Positions 1 to 7,842 of a stretch of DNA of 64,000 nt are shown here, in pieces; the stretch's first letter is position 1, and each line of letters starts with the position of its first letter. A program made the position numbers and the translations under genes. A model generated the notes under the pieces. That model saw only the letters and a list, made by a program, of their open reading frames with translations, was not told where the DNA came from and ran no database searches. Location of the stretch: assembly GCA_039026375.1 (NCBI GenBank), contig JBCCML010000001.1, forward strand, positions 62,001 to 126,000. Direction: 5' to 3'. The stretch comes from Thermohalobaculum sp039026375. GTDB taxonomy: Bacteria > Pseudomonadota > Alphaproteobacteria > Rhodobacterales > Rhodobacteraceae.

Positions 1-352
1 GAACGTGAACGGTGTGTTGCGTGACGACCAGGACGCCGTCTCGGCCCTATTGGCCGGCCTGCCCGCGGGCACAGTTTCCGGCGCGCCGAAGATCCGCGCC
101 ATGGAGATCATTGACGAGCTGGAGAAGGAGAAACGCGGCGTCTATGCGGGCGGCGTGGGCTACTTCTCCGCGGGCGGCGACATGGATACCTGCATTGCGC
201 TGCGGACGGGTGTGGTGAAGGGCGGCAAGCTCTATGTCCAGGCCGGCGGCGGCGTTGTCTACGACAGCGACCCACAGGCCGAGTACGACGAGACTGTTGC
301 CAAGGCCCGCGCCCTGGTCACAGCGGCAGGGCTGGCGCGCAGCTTCAACTGA
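1..352 (+). CDS. trpE: Anthranilate synthase component I, C-terminal part (partial)
   Basis: This is the last ~117 residues of TrpE; the 5' part lies outside the window. TrpE converts chorismate and ammonia (from TrpG) to anthranilate, the first committed step of tryptophan synthesis. The chorismate-binding fold is recognisable from GTVSGAPKIRAMEII, the YAGGVGYFS stretch, the IALRT strand and QAGGGVVYDSDP followed by EYDET, all typical of the family's C-terminus. The frame is open to the window edge and ends in TGA. The partner trpG lies 1.6 kb downstream, separated by an opposite-strand deacetylase gene. Identification is secure. Confidence 0.96.
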   Translation, partial: NVNGVLRDDQDAVSALLAGLPAGTVSGAPKIRAMEIIDELEKEKRGVYAGGVGYFSAGGDMDTCIALRTGVVKGGKLYVQAGGGVVYDSDPQAEYDETVAKARALVTAAGLARSFN

Positions 353-382
353 ACGGGCGCAATACGCCGGGAGGTGACAGTG

Positions 383-1810
383 TCAGCCCCCGGCCCGGCG
401 TGCCACCACGGCTGACACCGGCGCCAGACGCACCGCGGCACCGCCGGCGAGTGCCCACCGCACCATGGCCTTCAACGACGTATCGCTGGCGGCGAGAGCC
501 ACCACTGCCGTGCCGTCACGCTGTGCCTGACGCGCGGCGATATCGATCATCTGGTAAATCTGGTCGGCTGACGCGTTCGAACCGGCAATGCGTCCGCCCC
601 TCAGGAACGCCACGCCGCGGCGGTCCGCTTGCGCCTGCGCCGAGGTGTCGATGCCACCCCGCAGGTCGACAAACACATGGCCATGAGTCGACAATGCCCC
701 CAGCAAAGTGTCCAGAACCCGACGGTCCGCCGCCAACGGCGCGCCTGCCGGGCCTGTTGCGCCAACTGCCATGGGCAGTGCGGCAAGCCCTGCGTTCACA
801 CCCCGTGCCACGGCAGTAATGTCGTCCGGCGTTGTCTCGGCAGCGATCACCGGCAATTCGGCCAGAATCTCGTGGCCCGCCGCGTGGATCTCGCCCGCAA
901 AGGGGGCGCTCACCTCGTTCGCCGGGACGGAGAACGTGACCGGGATGGTCGCCAGAATGCCCAACGCTTCGGCCGGGACGGTGCCGGGGCTGGCGCCTGT
1001 TAGAATGATCGACAAGAGCGGTTGTTCGGCGTTTGCCGTGAAGGGGCGGGCATTCACCTTCAGCGCCGGGCCGGCCAGCACCAGTTCCGGCGTCGGCGGC
1101 GGTGCGACCGGCGTTTCAACCACCGCGGGCGTGGGACCAGGGTCCGTTGCTGGCGCCGCCTGGGGCTCGGTTTCGGTAGCGGCTGTCTCGATCGGGGCCT
1201 CCGGCGTGTCGCCACTGGGCGCTGAAGCCGCGGGCGCCTGTTGCGATGTTTCAGGTGCCTCCGGGCTTGCGCCGCCCTCCGCAACGGTGGGGCCGTCGGG
1301 CGTGACCGGCACGGCGGCAATCTGGGCGTCCTGACCGGTGGCTGGTGAAGCCTGTTCGGCGGGTGCCTCAGTCGCTGGCGCCGCTACCTGGACCTCGGGT
1401 GAGGCGGCCTCAGGGATGCCGCCCTCAGAGGTTTCTATTGCAGGCGTTTCCGGCGCAGGTGTCTCGACCGGTGATGTCTCAACCTCTGGCTGCGCCGCCG
1501 CGCCAGCCGCAGCCTGGCTAGCGGCAGCGGGACCGGCGGGCGCAGGATCAGCCGGTGCAGGATCAGCCGGTGAAGCCGTCTGAGCCTCCTCTTCCACAGG
1601 CGCCTGCGCCACGGGCGGCGGCAGCACAATCGGTGTGCCCGATGGCGCAACGTTGGAAACCGGGGCCATGGCCGTCAACGCAATCACACCGGCCACGGCG
1701 AACAGGCCACCAACCAGCACCCCGCGTACAAAGCCGCCAATCCATGACGGCTTTGGCAGGCCGTCGATCTCGGCATCGATCACCATCTCGTTGTTATCGG
1801 TCGGCGCCAT
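383..1810 (-). CDS. Divergent polysaccharide deacetylase family protein with membrane anchor and Pro/Ala linker
   Basis: The protein has 475 residues. Residues ~25-49 form one transmembrane anchor (GVLVGGLFAVAGVIALTAM-like), residues ~60-245 are a low-complexity Pro/Ala/Glu/Thr linker with short repeats (PADPAPADPA), and the C-terminal ~220 residues fit the divergent polysaccharide deacetylase family (PF04748 type). That family has a NodB-like barrel but often lacks the classical metal triad, so deacetylase activity is inferred only. It is probably a periplasmic, inner-membrane-anchored envelope protein. The ATG is followed by a short charged cytoplasmic segment. The gene lies antisense in the trpE-trpG gap, its 3' end 30 bp from trpE's stop. 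The linker's composition makes its exact length unlikely to be conserved. Confidence 0.82.
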   Translation of the reverse strand: MAPTDNNEMVIDAEIDGLPKPSWIGGFVRGVLVGGLFAVAGVIALTAMAPVSNVAPSGTPIVLPPPVAQAPVEEEAQTASPADPAPADPAPAGPAAASQAAAGAAAQPEVETSPVETPAPETPAIETSEGGIPEAASPEVQVAAPATEAPAEQASPATGQDAQIAAVPVTPDGPTVAEGGASPEAPETSQQAPAASAPSGDTPEAPIETAATETEPQAAPATDPGPTPAVVETPVAPPPTPELVLAGPALKVNARPFTANAEQPLLSIILTGASPGTVPAEALGILATIPVTFSVPANEVSAPFAGEIHAAGHEILAELPVIAAETTPDDITAVARGVNAGLAALPMAVGATGPAGAPLAADRRVLDTLLGALSTHGHVFVDLRGGIDTSAQAQADRRGVAFLRGGRIAGSNASADQIYQMIDIAARQAQRDGTAVVALAASDTSLKAMVRWALAGGAAVRLAPVSAVVARRAGG

Positions 1811-1923
1811 CGTTCCCCCGGTTCTTGGTACCCGCCTTGACGGGGCTCACCCTGCCGTCGCATCTATACGCTCAGTCGCGCGCCCCGCAAAGGGCTGTGC
1901 ATGCAACGAAAGGGCTGAGGCCG

Positions 1924-2505
1924 ATGCTGCTGGTGATCGACAATTACGACAGCTTCACCTGGAATCTGGTGCATTATCTGGGTGAGCTGGGCGCCAAGAC
2001 CGAGGTCGTGCGCAACGATGAGCTGACGGTCGACCAGGCACTGGAAAGCGGCGCGCGCGCCGTCCTGCTGTCCCCTGGCCCCAAAACACCCGCCGAAGCG
2101 GGGATCTGCGTCGATCTGGTCAGCCGGGCGCCCGCGGATCTGCCCATCCTGGGCGTCTGCCTGGGCCACCAGGCGATTGGCGCCGCCTATGGTGCCAACG
2201 TGATCCGCTGCCACGAGGTGCTGCACGGCAAGCTCAGCCGCGTCACCCACGACGATTGCGATGTCTTCCAGGCACTGCCCCAGGGCTTCGAGGCCACGCG
2301 CTACCACAGCCTGGTGATCGACCCGGCAACGCTGGGCAGCGAGCTGAGGGCGACGGCCCGCACCCAATCCGGCGTGATCATGGGCGTCGCGCATGTCAGC
2401 CGCCCCGTCTACGGCGTCCAGTTCCACCCGGAATCGATCCGCACAGAACACGGCCATCGCCTGCTCAGGAACTTCCTGGAGATTGCCGGGGCCGTCCCCG
2501 CATGA
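1924..2505 (+). CDS. trpG: Anthranilate synthase component II (glutamine amidotransferase)
   Basis: TrpG (193 residues) releases ammonia from glutamine for TrpE. The class I amidotransferase signature is complete: NYDSFTWNL at the N-terminus, LSPGP, the nucleophile Cys in GVCLGHQAIG, and the His/Glu pair in GVQFHPESI. I chose ATG at 1924 because the protein then begins MLLVIDNYDSF as in the family; the open frame extends further upstream without homology. The oxyanion-strand region reads SPGPKTP rather than the more common SPGPCxP, a tolerated change. It overlaps trpD by ATGA, implying translational coupling. Confidence 0.97.
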   Translation: MLLVIDNYDSFTWNLVHYLGELGAKTEVVRNDELTVDQALESGARAVLLSPGPKTPAEAGICVDLVSRAPADLPILGVCLGHQAIGAAYGANVIRCHEVLHGKLSRVTHDDCDVFQALPQGFEATRYHSLVIDPATLGSELRATARTQSGVIMGVAHVSRPVYGVQFHPESIRTEHGHRLLRNFLEIAGAVPA

Positions 2506-3533
2506 GCGACGTCCTGCGCCCGCTGATCGGCAAAGCCGCCGATGCGCCCCTGACCCGCGACGACGCCGCCCAGGCCTTTGACGCGATCATGTCGGGCGAG
2601 GCCACGCCCGCCCAGATCGGTGGCTTTCTGATGACGCTGCGCACCCGGGGTGAGACGGTGGACGAGATTGCCGCCGCCGCTTCGGTCATGCGGGCCAAGG
2701 CCGCCCCGGTCACCGCACCCGAGGGCGCGATGGACATCGTCGGCACCGGGGGCGATGGCAAGGGCACGCTGAACATCTCGACCGCGACGGCCTTCGTGGT
2801 CGCAGGCGCCGGCGTGCCGGTGGCCAAGCACGGCAACCGTGCGCTCTCGTCGCGCTCTGGCGCCGCCGATGCGCTGACCCAGATGGGCGTCAACGTCATG
2901 GTCGATGCCACCATCGCCCAGCGGGCGATCGATGAAACCGGCATCTGTTTTATGATGGCCCCGATGCACCACGCCGCCATGCGCTTCGTGCAGCCCGTGC
3001 GGGTGGAACTGGCGGCGCGCACGCTCTTCAACATCCTTGGTCCGCTGACCAACCCGGCCAGCGTGCGCCACCAGTTGACCGGGGCCTTCTCGCCCGACTT
3101 CCTGCGCCCGATGGCTGAGACGCTGGCGGCACTGGGGTCCGAGACCGCCTGGCTGGTGCATGGCTCGGACGGCACGGACGAGGTGTCGATCGCGGGATCG
3201 AGCAAGGTCGTGGCGCTTAAGGATGGCGCGATCAGCGAATTCGAAATCCATCCCGAGGATGCGGGCCTTCCCCCCCACCCGTTCGAGGCGATCCTTGGCG
3301 GGACGCCCGAGGCGAATGCCCAAGCCTTCCGTGCGCTGATGGATGGCGCCGCAGACAGCGAACAGGGCCGCGCCTACCGCGACGCGGTGCTGCTGAACAC
3401 CGCCGCGGCACTGGTGGTCGTGGGCAAAGCCGCAGACACCAAGCAGGGGGTCGAGATGGCGCGCGCCAGCATCGATTCCGGTGCCGCCAAGGCGAAGATC
3501 ACCGCGCTGGCCGAGGTGACCAACCGGGAGTGA
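2502..3533 (+). CDS. trpD: Anthranilate phosphoribosyltransferase
   Basis: TrpD (343 residues) transfers the phosphoribosyl group from PRPP to anthranilate, the second step of the tryptophan branch. Visible motifs are the PRPP-binding DIVGTGGDGKGTLNIST, KHGNRALSSRSGAADAL and the anthranilate-site stretch FNILGPLTNPA. HGSDGTDEVS lies in the C-terminal half. Length is normal. The ATG overlaps the trpG stop as ATGA. trpC, which follows directly in many relatives, is here 4.3 kb away behind an accessory block. Confidence 0.97.
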   Translation: MSDVLRPLIGKAADAPLTRDDAAQAFDAIMSGEATPAQIGGFLMTLRTRGETVDEIAAAASVMRAKAAPVTAPEGAMDIVGTGGDGKGTLNISTATAFVVAGAGVPVAKHGNRALSSRSGAADALTQMGVNVMVDATIAQRAIDETGICFMMAPMHHAAMRFVQPVRVELAARTLFNILGPLTNPASVRHQLTGAFSPDFLRPMAETLAALGSETAWLVHGSDGTDEVSIAGSSKVVALKDGAISEFEIHPEDAGLPPHPFEAILGGTPEANAQAFRALMDGAADSEQGRAYRDAVLLNTAAALVVVGKAADTKQGVEMARASIDSGAAKAKITALAEVTNRE

Positions 3534-3539
3534 CGCCCG

Positions 3540-4139
3540 ATGACCGAGATCGACGCGCTGGAACGTGAGCTGCTGGAGAAATCGCAGCGCCTGGCCGAAC
3601 TGCGCCGCAACGCCCCGCCGCACCTGGTCTCCGACTACAGCTTTCAGACGCTTGAGGGCACGACCACCCTGTCTGCGCTGTTCGGTGGGCGTGACCGTCT
3701 GCTGATGATCCACAATATGGGCCGGGCCTGCCGCTACTGCACGCTCTGGGCAGACGGGCTGAACGGGGTGATTGACCATCTCGAGGACATCATGGCCGTA
3801 GCGCTGGTCTCAAAGGACCCGCCGACGGCGCAGCGGCGCATGGCGCTGGACCGCGGCTGGAGGTTCCGCATGGTCAGCCACAGCGGCGGCCCCTACATGA
3901 ATGATCAATGCTGCGCAGGGCAGTATATCGACCTGCCGGGCGCCGCGGTCTACGAGCGGGACGGCAAGGCGATCCTGCGGCGCGGGCGCACGCAATTCGG
4001 GCCGGGTGATCTCTACTCACCGGTCTTCCATCTGTTGGGCCTGGCTGGCCTGGGCCATGACGGCTGGACCCCGCAATTCCACTATTGGCAAAGCCCGGAC
4101 GCACTGGAGGACGGCGGCGCCAACCGCAATGATCGCTAG
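3540..4139 (+). CDS. DUF899 family thioredoxin-like protein
   Basis: The 199-residue protein matches the DUF899 family. It has an N-terminal helix, then a thioredoxin-like core with LLMIHNMGRACRYCTLWADG and a C-terminal YSPVFHLLGL stretch followed by GWTPQFHYW. The CRYC motif sits where a redox CxxC would be, although many family members have variable cysteines, and activity is unknown. It starts 7 bp after the trpD stop, so it may be co-transcribed with trpGD, but no tryptophan role is evident. Probably cytoplasmic. Confidence 0.8.
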   Translation: MTEIDALERELLEKSQRLAELRRNAPPHLVSDYSFQTLEGTTTLSALFGGRDRLLMIHNMGRACRYCTLWADGLNGVIDHLEDIMAVALVSKDPPTAQRRMALDRGWRFRMVSHSGGPYMNDQCCAGQYIDLPGAAVYERDGKAILRRGRTQFGPGDLYSPVFHLLGLAGLGHDGWTPQFHYWQSPDALEDGGANRNDR

Positions 4140-4226
4140 GGCCTGCTGCCCGACAGGGGGCTGGGCCAACATGACCCGCTTGCCGCGCGCCGACACAGAT
4201 ATCAGCGCGAAGGTTGAACCCGCCCG

Positions 4227-4679
4227 ATGACAAACTTGCGTGATCTGGAAGACGTGATGCTGGTGCCCGGGATGGTTCTTCTGGGTCTTACGCTCCTGGT
4301 TTTAGGGCCGATTATCATTTGGCACGTCGGCAAGATCGAACGTGAGGGCGTTCCGGTCGAAGCCGTCATCCAGCAGCAATACGTCGAGACCGAGGAGCGG
4401 AGAAACAACCGCCCCGAGAAACGCACCCACTACCTTCAGTTCGCCTTCCCGCTGGGCAGCGGCGGGCACTACACGGCGTCGCGGCGGGTGAGCGAGCGTC
4501 TGTGGGAGCGGTATCCCGAAGGAAGGGTTTTCCCGGTCAAGTTCCTCACCGGACGACCCGACTTGAACAGCTTCCAGCATGGCGGCCGTACAACGCCGGG
4601 ATACATGTCGATCTTCCTGGGGCTGTTGCTCCTCGTCGCCGCCCACCGGCTGTACGCCCGTGACAACCACATAGGCTGA
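4227..4679 (+). CDS. DUF3592-like two-helix membrane protein
   Basis: The 150-residue protein has a hydrophobic segment at ~13-33 (MVLLGLTLLVLGPIIIW) and another near the C-terminus (~125-142). Between them is a beta-rich domain with VPVEAVIQQQYVE and a YPEGRVFPVKFLTGRPDL stretch, the arrangement seen in DUF3592 proteins. Function is unknown. It lies in the accessory block between trpD and the CFA synthase gene, 2 bp before a very short gene. The assignment rests on layout and these motifs, not on a search. Confidence 0.6.
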   Translation: MTNLRDLEDVMLVPGMVLLGLTLLVLGPIIIWHVGKIEREGVPVEAVIQQQYVETEERRNNRPEKRTHYLQFAFPLGSGGHYTASRRVSERLWERYPEGRVFPVKFLTGRPDLNSFQHGGRTTPGYMSIFLGLLLLVAAHRLYARDNHIG

Positions 4680-4681
4680 GC

Positions 4682-4804
4682 ATGACCGCGATCCTCGGAT
4701 CCTCGATGGGCTGGGCTCGGGTCCTCCTGCTGACCGGGGCCGTGGTTTGCGCGCTGTCCGCAGCAAGCATGCTGGTGGTGGCCATACTGCGCGGCAGGGG
4801 CTAA
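4682..4804 (+). CDS. Very short single-pass membrane protein (40 residues)
   Basis: An ATG two bases after the preceding stop opens a 40-codon frame. It encodes a peptide with one hydrophobic helix (VLLLTGAVVCALSAASMLVV, roughly residues 14-33) and a basic RGRG tail. The tight junction on both sides suggests it belongs to the same transcript as the DUF3592-like gene and the CFA synthase gene that starts 35 bp later. There is no recognised family. It could be a chance frame; position and a clean helix are the only support. Confidence 0.4.
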   Translation: MTAILGSSMGWARVLLLTGAVVCALSAASMLVVAILRGRG

Positions 4805-4839
4805 GAGCGCCCCTAGGAGAACGACGGGGACCCCTGTTC

Positions 4840-6141
4840 ATGGCTGACGACCGCCATCTTCGCGCGGCCCGCAAGGCCGCCGCCCTGATCCGCGACCAGG
4901 TGGATCTGCCGCTGTCGCTGCGCCTGTGGGACGGCAGCCTGGAGCCCCTGGGCCACGACCCCAAGCCGGGCCTCGCGCTCAGGATCGAGACGCCGGGCGT
5001 CCTGCCCTCGCTGCTGCGCCGCCCGACACTGGACCGCGCAATCCGCCACTACGCGCATGGGCGCCTGGACATCGAAGGCGGCACCTGGGTCGACATCGGC
5101 ACCCCCTTCGCGCTGGACAAAACCTACAAGCGCCGGGCCCGCAAACTGCCCAAGGCCAAGCTGCTGGGCACGTTGCTGCCGCTGTTGACGGCCAAGGGCG
5201 ACCACCCCGACGACTCGCGCGGCTATGTGGGCGATGCCGACGGCGCCGGGCGCGCCGAGGGCGAGAACCGCGCCTTCATCCAGTTCCACTACGACGTCAG
5301 CGACGATTTCTACCGCCTCTTCCTGGACCCGCAGATGCAGTATTCCTGCGCCTACTTCCCCGAAGGCGTCGAGACGCTGGAGGACGCGCAGATCGCCAAG
5401 CTGGACATGATCTGCCGCAAGCTGCGCCTGAAGCCGGGCGATCACCTGCTGGACATTGGCTGCGGCTGGGGCGGGCTGATCCGGCACGCGGCCAAGCATT
5501 ATGGCGTCACCGCACACGGGATCACGCTTAGCGATCACCAGGCCGAAACCGCGCGCGCCCGGGTGCAGGCCGATGGACTGTCCGATCGCGTCTCGGTCAC
5601 CATCGTCGACTACCGCGACCACCACGGCCGCTATGACAAGATCGCCTCGGTCGGCATGTACGAACACATCGGCCAGGCGAACATCCCCCACTATTTCGGC
5701 AAGGTCCGATCGCTGCTGGCCGAGGACGGGATCTTCCTGAACCACGCCATCTCGCGCGGGGCCAAACGCAAGAAAACCCGGTTCTCAAAACGCCCCGAGC
5801 AGCGGGCGCTGCAGAAATACATCTTTCCCGGCGGAGAGTTGGACGACATCGGCAACACCGTCGCCGAGATGGAGAAGGCCAAGTTCGAGGTGCACGATGT
5901 CGAAGGCTGGCGCCGCCACTATGCGCGCACCTGCCAGATCTGGTGCGAGCGTCTGACCGCCCGCCGCGCGGAGGCCGAGGAACTGGTGGGCGCGCAGACC
6001 TACCGTTTATGGACGGCCTATCTGGGGGGTTGCTCGCTGGCCTTCCATCGCGGTTCTGCCCGGATCTTCCAGACGGTGGCGACCTTCTCGGCCAAGGGCC
6101 TGCCGCCCCTGCCGCCGTCGCGCCGGGACCTTTACCGCTGA
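4840..6141 (+). CDS. cfa: Cyclopropane-fatty-acyl-phospholipid synthase family methyltransferase
   Basis: The 433-residue enzyme family uses S-adenosylmethionine to add a methylene bridge to unsaturated acyl chains of membrane phospholipids. The N-terminal ~130 residues are the lipid-binding part. Then come FHYDVSDDFYRLFLD, QYSCAYFPEG, the SAM motif LLDIGCGWGGL (~204-213), GITLSDHQ and the SVGMYEHIG acid/active-site region, in the usual order and spacing. ATG at 4840 follows a purine-rich GGAGAACGACGGGGA segment and gives the expected N-terminus. Related methyltransferases in this superfamily modify other lipids, so the exact product is inferred. Confidence 0.88.
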   Translation: MADDRHLRAARKAAALIRDQVDLPLSLRLWDGSLEPLGHDPKPGLALRIETPGVLPSLLRRPTLDRAIRHYAHGRLDIEGGTWVDIGTPFALDKTYKRRARKLPKAKLLGTLLPLLTAKGDHPDDSRGYVGDADGAGRAEGENRAFIQFHYDVSDDFYRLFLDPQMQYSCAYFPEGVETLEDAQIAKLDMICRKLRLKPGDHLLDIGCGWGGLIRHAAKHYGVTAHGITLSDHQAETARARVQADGLSDRVSVTIVDYRDHHGRYDKIASVGMYEHIGQANIPHYFGKVRSLLAEDGIFLNHAISRGAKRKKTRFSKRPEQRALQKYIFPGGELDDIGNTVAEMEKAKFEVHDVEGWRRHYARTCQIWCERLTARRAEAEELVGAQTYRLWTAYLGGCSLAFHRGSARIFQTVATFSAKGLPPLPPSRRDLYR

Positions 6142-6173
6142 TCCGTCTGTGAAAGGGCCGTCAGGCGCCCAGT

Positions 6174-7565
6174 TCAAGCGGCCGCGGCCGTCTTTGCCCC
6201 GATCTCACATTGCGGCAGCTCTGACCGCAACAGCATGCCCAGCGTTTCGTGGTTGTAGAAATACATCATGTGCGGCGTCGACGAGAAGAAGACCTGCGCC
6301 AGAGACACCGGGAAACGCGGCTCGAAACAGGCGCCGGGGAAGGCCGCGCGCTGTTCGGGCACCGGACCCGACAGGCCGTCGCGCTTTGAATAGACGTCGA
6401 TCCAATGCGGAATGGCCCCGGCGCAGGCCTCCTCGACCTTTTTGCCCACCCGGTCGGGGCAGCGGGCCGCCATGCTGGAGATGACGCTGCCCCAGGTCAC
6501 CAGGGTCGTGCGCTCGGTCACGCTGGTGTTGCCCCAGCCGGCCAGTGCTTCCAGCGCGATCACGGCGCCAAAGCTGTGCCCCAGCACCACGACCTCGTCA
6601 TAATAGGGGCTGCCGGGTTTTTCGGGGTCCTCATGCGCGTAGACGTGGTTCAGCGTGTTCTGCACGCGCTGCGTCACATCCATATCCAGCCCCTCGTTCG
6701 CGCCGCTTTGCAGGTAATCCTGCGCAAAGCGCGCCACCGCGATAAAGCCCGTCGCGTTCACCGACGCCAGCACCGCCGTGAGGATGACGATGATACTGGC
6801 TGAATGTTCGGACAGCCATCGCAGGACCGGGGCGATCTGTTGATAGACATAGCCCAGCAGCGTATCGCGCACGTCGGCGGGGCTCAGCACCTCGTCGGCA
6901 CGCGCCGAGGGAACGGACGCCCCCCCGTCGCCCATTTGGCCGCTCTCGGTACGGGTGGGGGGCGTGCTGCCATCGGCCGCCCGCTGGTGCAAGAAGGACG
7001 CCTGCGCCGTCTTCTGCTCCACCGCCGGGGGCGTATCGAAAGTGGCCACCAGATAGTTCGAGAACGCGAGCAGGATCACGACATACCAGGCCAGTAGGAT
7101 CGCGCCCGAGAACAGAATGGTCCAGGCCAGCACCAGCGACTGGCGGCTACGTCGGATCCACCAATGGTGCAGCACCCAGTAAAGGATCAGCCCCGTCGCC
7201 CGGGCAAAGCGTTTGAAGCCGCCGGTCTCTTCTTCCTCGCGGGCCAGATCGGCCCAGTGCGCTTCGTAGACATCAACCTCGGGACGGTCGGGACCGGGCG
7301 AGGTGGCGGTCGGCTTCAGGCGGCGATAGGTCTCGCCGGTGATGGCGCCTTCGCTGGGCGCTTCGACCGGCATGGTGTCGTTCTTCGACAGATTGTTGAC
7401 CAGCAAGCCCAACATGGTGCCCCGCCGATCCCGCGCCCAGCCAGGCACCAGAACGATCGCCCGGCGGCGCCCCGGCTTTGGGGCGCCAGACCGCTTGGGC
7501 GGTTTGGGCGCTTCTGCCACATCCACAGGATCGGAACCCGCCGGATTATCTCTGGTGTTCTCCAT
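6174..7565 (-). CDS. Membrane protein with alpha/beta-hydrolase (lipase-like) domain
   Basis: The 463-residue protein begins with a basic, Pro-rich tail, then AIVLVPGW (~37-43), which looks like the first strand of an alpha/beta hydrolase. Residues ~120-280 hold three hydrophobic segments (near 124-137, 143-169 and 257-279). The nucleophile elbow VVVLGHSFGAVIALEAL comes after them (Ser ~331). Candidate acid and base are the Asp in SKRDGLSG (~396) and a His in the STPHMMYFYNHE region. It probably acts at the inner membrane as an esterase or lipase-like enzyme; substrate unknown. It is transcribed alone from an AT-rich upstream region. Confidence 0.6.
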   Translation of the reverse strand: MENTRDNPAGSDPVDVAEAPKPPKRSGAPKPGRRRAIVLVPGWARDRRGTMLGLLVNNLSKNDTMPVEAPSEGAITGETYRRLKPTATSPGPDRPEVDVYEAHWADLAREEEETGGFKRFARATGLILYWVLHHWWIRRSRQSLVLAWTILFSGAILLAWYVVILLAFSNYLVATFDTPPAVEQKTAQASFLHQRAADGSTPPTRTESGQMGDGGASVPSARADEVLSPADVRDTLLGYVYQQIAPVLRWLSEHSASIIVILTAVLASVNATGFIAVARFAQDYLQSGANEGLDMDVTQRVQNTLNHVYAHEDPEKPGSPYYDEVVVLGHSFGAVIALEALAGWGNTSVTERTTLVTWGSVISSMAARCPDRVGKKVEEACAGAIPHWIDVYSKRDGLSGPVPEQRAAFPGACFEPRFPVSLAQVFFSSTPHMMYFYNHETLGMLLRSELPQCEIGAKTAAAA

Positions 7566-7625
7566 AAAATCGATAGTAACACTTTAATTAACTCTGGTAA
7601 AATACTGTTTATGCTTGAGTAATCT
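7566..7625 (-). promoter_or_regulatory. AT-rich promoter-like region of the membrane hydrolase gene
   Basis: The 60 bp directly upstream of the hydrolase ATG are strikingly AT-rich in a GC-rich neighbourhood. On the minus strand they include TTACCA, TTAATTAA and TACTAT, a plausible but weak -35/-10 pair. No strong Shine-Dalgarno is visible before the ATG. Assignment as promoter is inference from composition and position. Confidence 0.35.
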
Positions 7626-7760
7626 TCAATGCGCAGGCAGGACAGCGACCCTCGTGGCCCGCGACACGGCGCAGTCTACCACGGATTGATCAGCAACGAA
7701 CAATTCGCGTTCGGGGTGTCGTGTGGCGTTAACGCTTGCAGGTCGACTGCGGTCCGACCG

Positions 7761-7809
7761 TTTGGCATACGCAAATCATACGCTTGTCATACGCAAGTCA
7801 TACGCCTTG
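7761..7809. repeat. Four-copy 11-bp CATACGC array upstream of trpC
   Basis: CATACGC begins at 7766, 7777, 7788 and 7799, exactly 11 bp apart, with spacers AAAT, TTGT, AAGT. The array ends 33-37 bp before the trpC ATG. The 23 bp at 7761-7783 recur exactly at 32443-32465, upstream of a class IV aminotransferase gene. An 11-bp period places the sites on one face of the helix, which suits cooperative protein binding. The regulator is unknown; tandem-duplication noise is the alternative. Confidence 0.7.
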
Positions 7810-7823
7810 TCGGGCAGCGCAAC

Positions 7824-7839
7824 GGGCGTTAACACGCCC
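7824..7839 (+). promoter_or_regulatory. Hairpin just before the trpC start codon
   Basis: GGGCGT and ACGCCC form a perfect 6-bp stem with a TAAC loop, ending three bases before the trpC ATG at 7843. No free purine-rich Shine-Dalgarno is visible in the preceding ~20 bases, so the stem may limit ribosome access. A 10-bp palindrome, GCGTTAACGC, lies at 7726-7735, and GGCGTTAAC recurs in both places exactly 100 bp apart. Confidence 0.4.
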
Positions 7840-7842
7840 TGC

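Noticed and set aside
1540..1575. 15-bp repeat GCAGGATCAGCCGGT inside the deacetylase gene
   Set aside because: It encodes the low-complexity Pro/Ala linker and needs no other explanation.
2409..3779. 456-codon open frame antisense to trpD
   Set aside because: It shadows trpD in a GC-rich frame, has His/Gly/Arg-rich composition and no motifs.
4813..5745. 310-codon open frame antisense to the CFA synthase gene
   Set aside because: Val/Ala/Gln-rich shadow with no motif; the sense gene is firmly recognised.
7766..7809. CATACGC array as a CRISPR fragment
   Set aside because: The 11-bp unit with 4-bp spacers is far too short for CRISPR repeats and spacers, and no cas genes are present.
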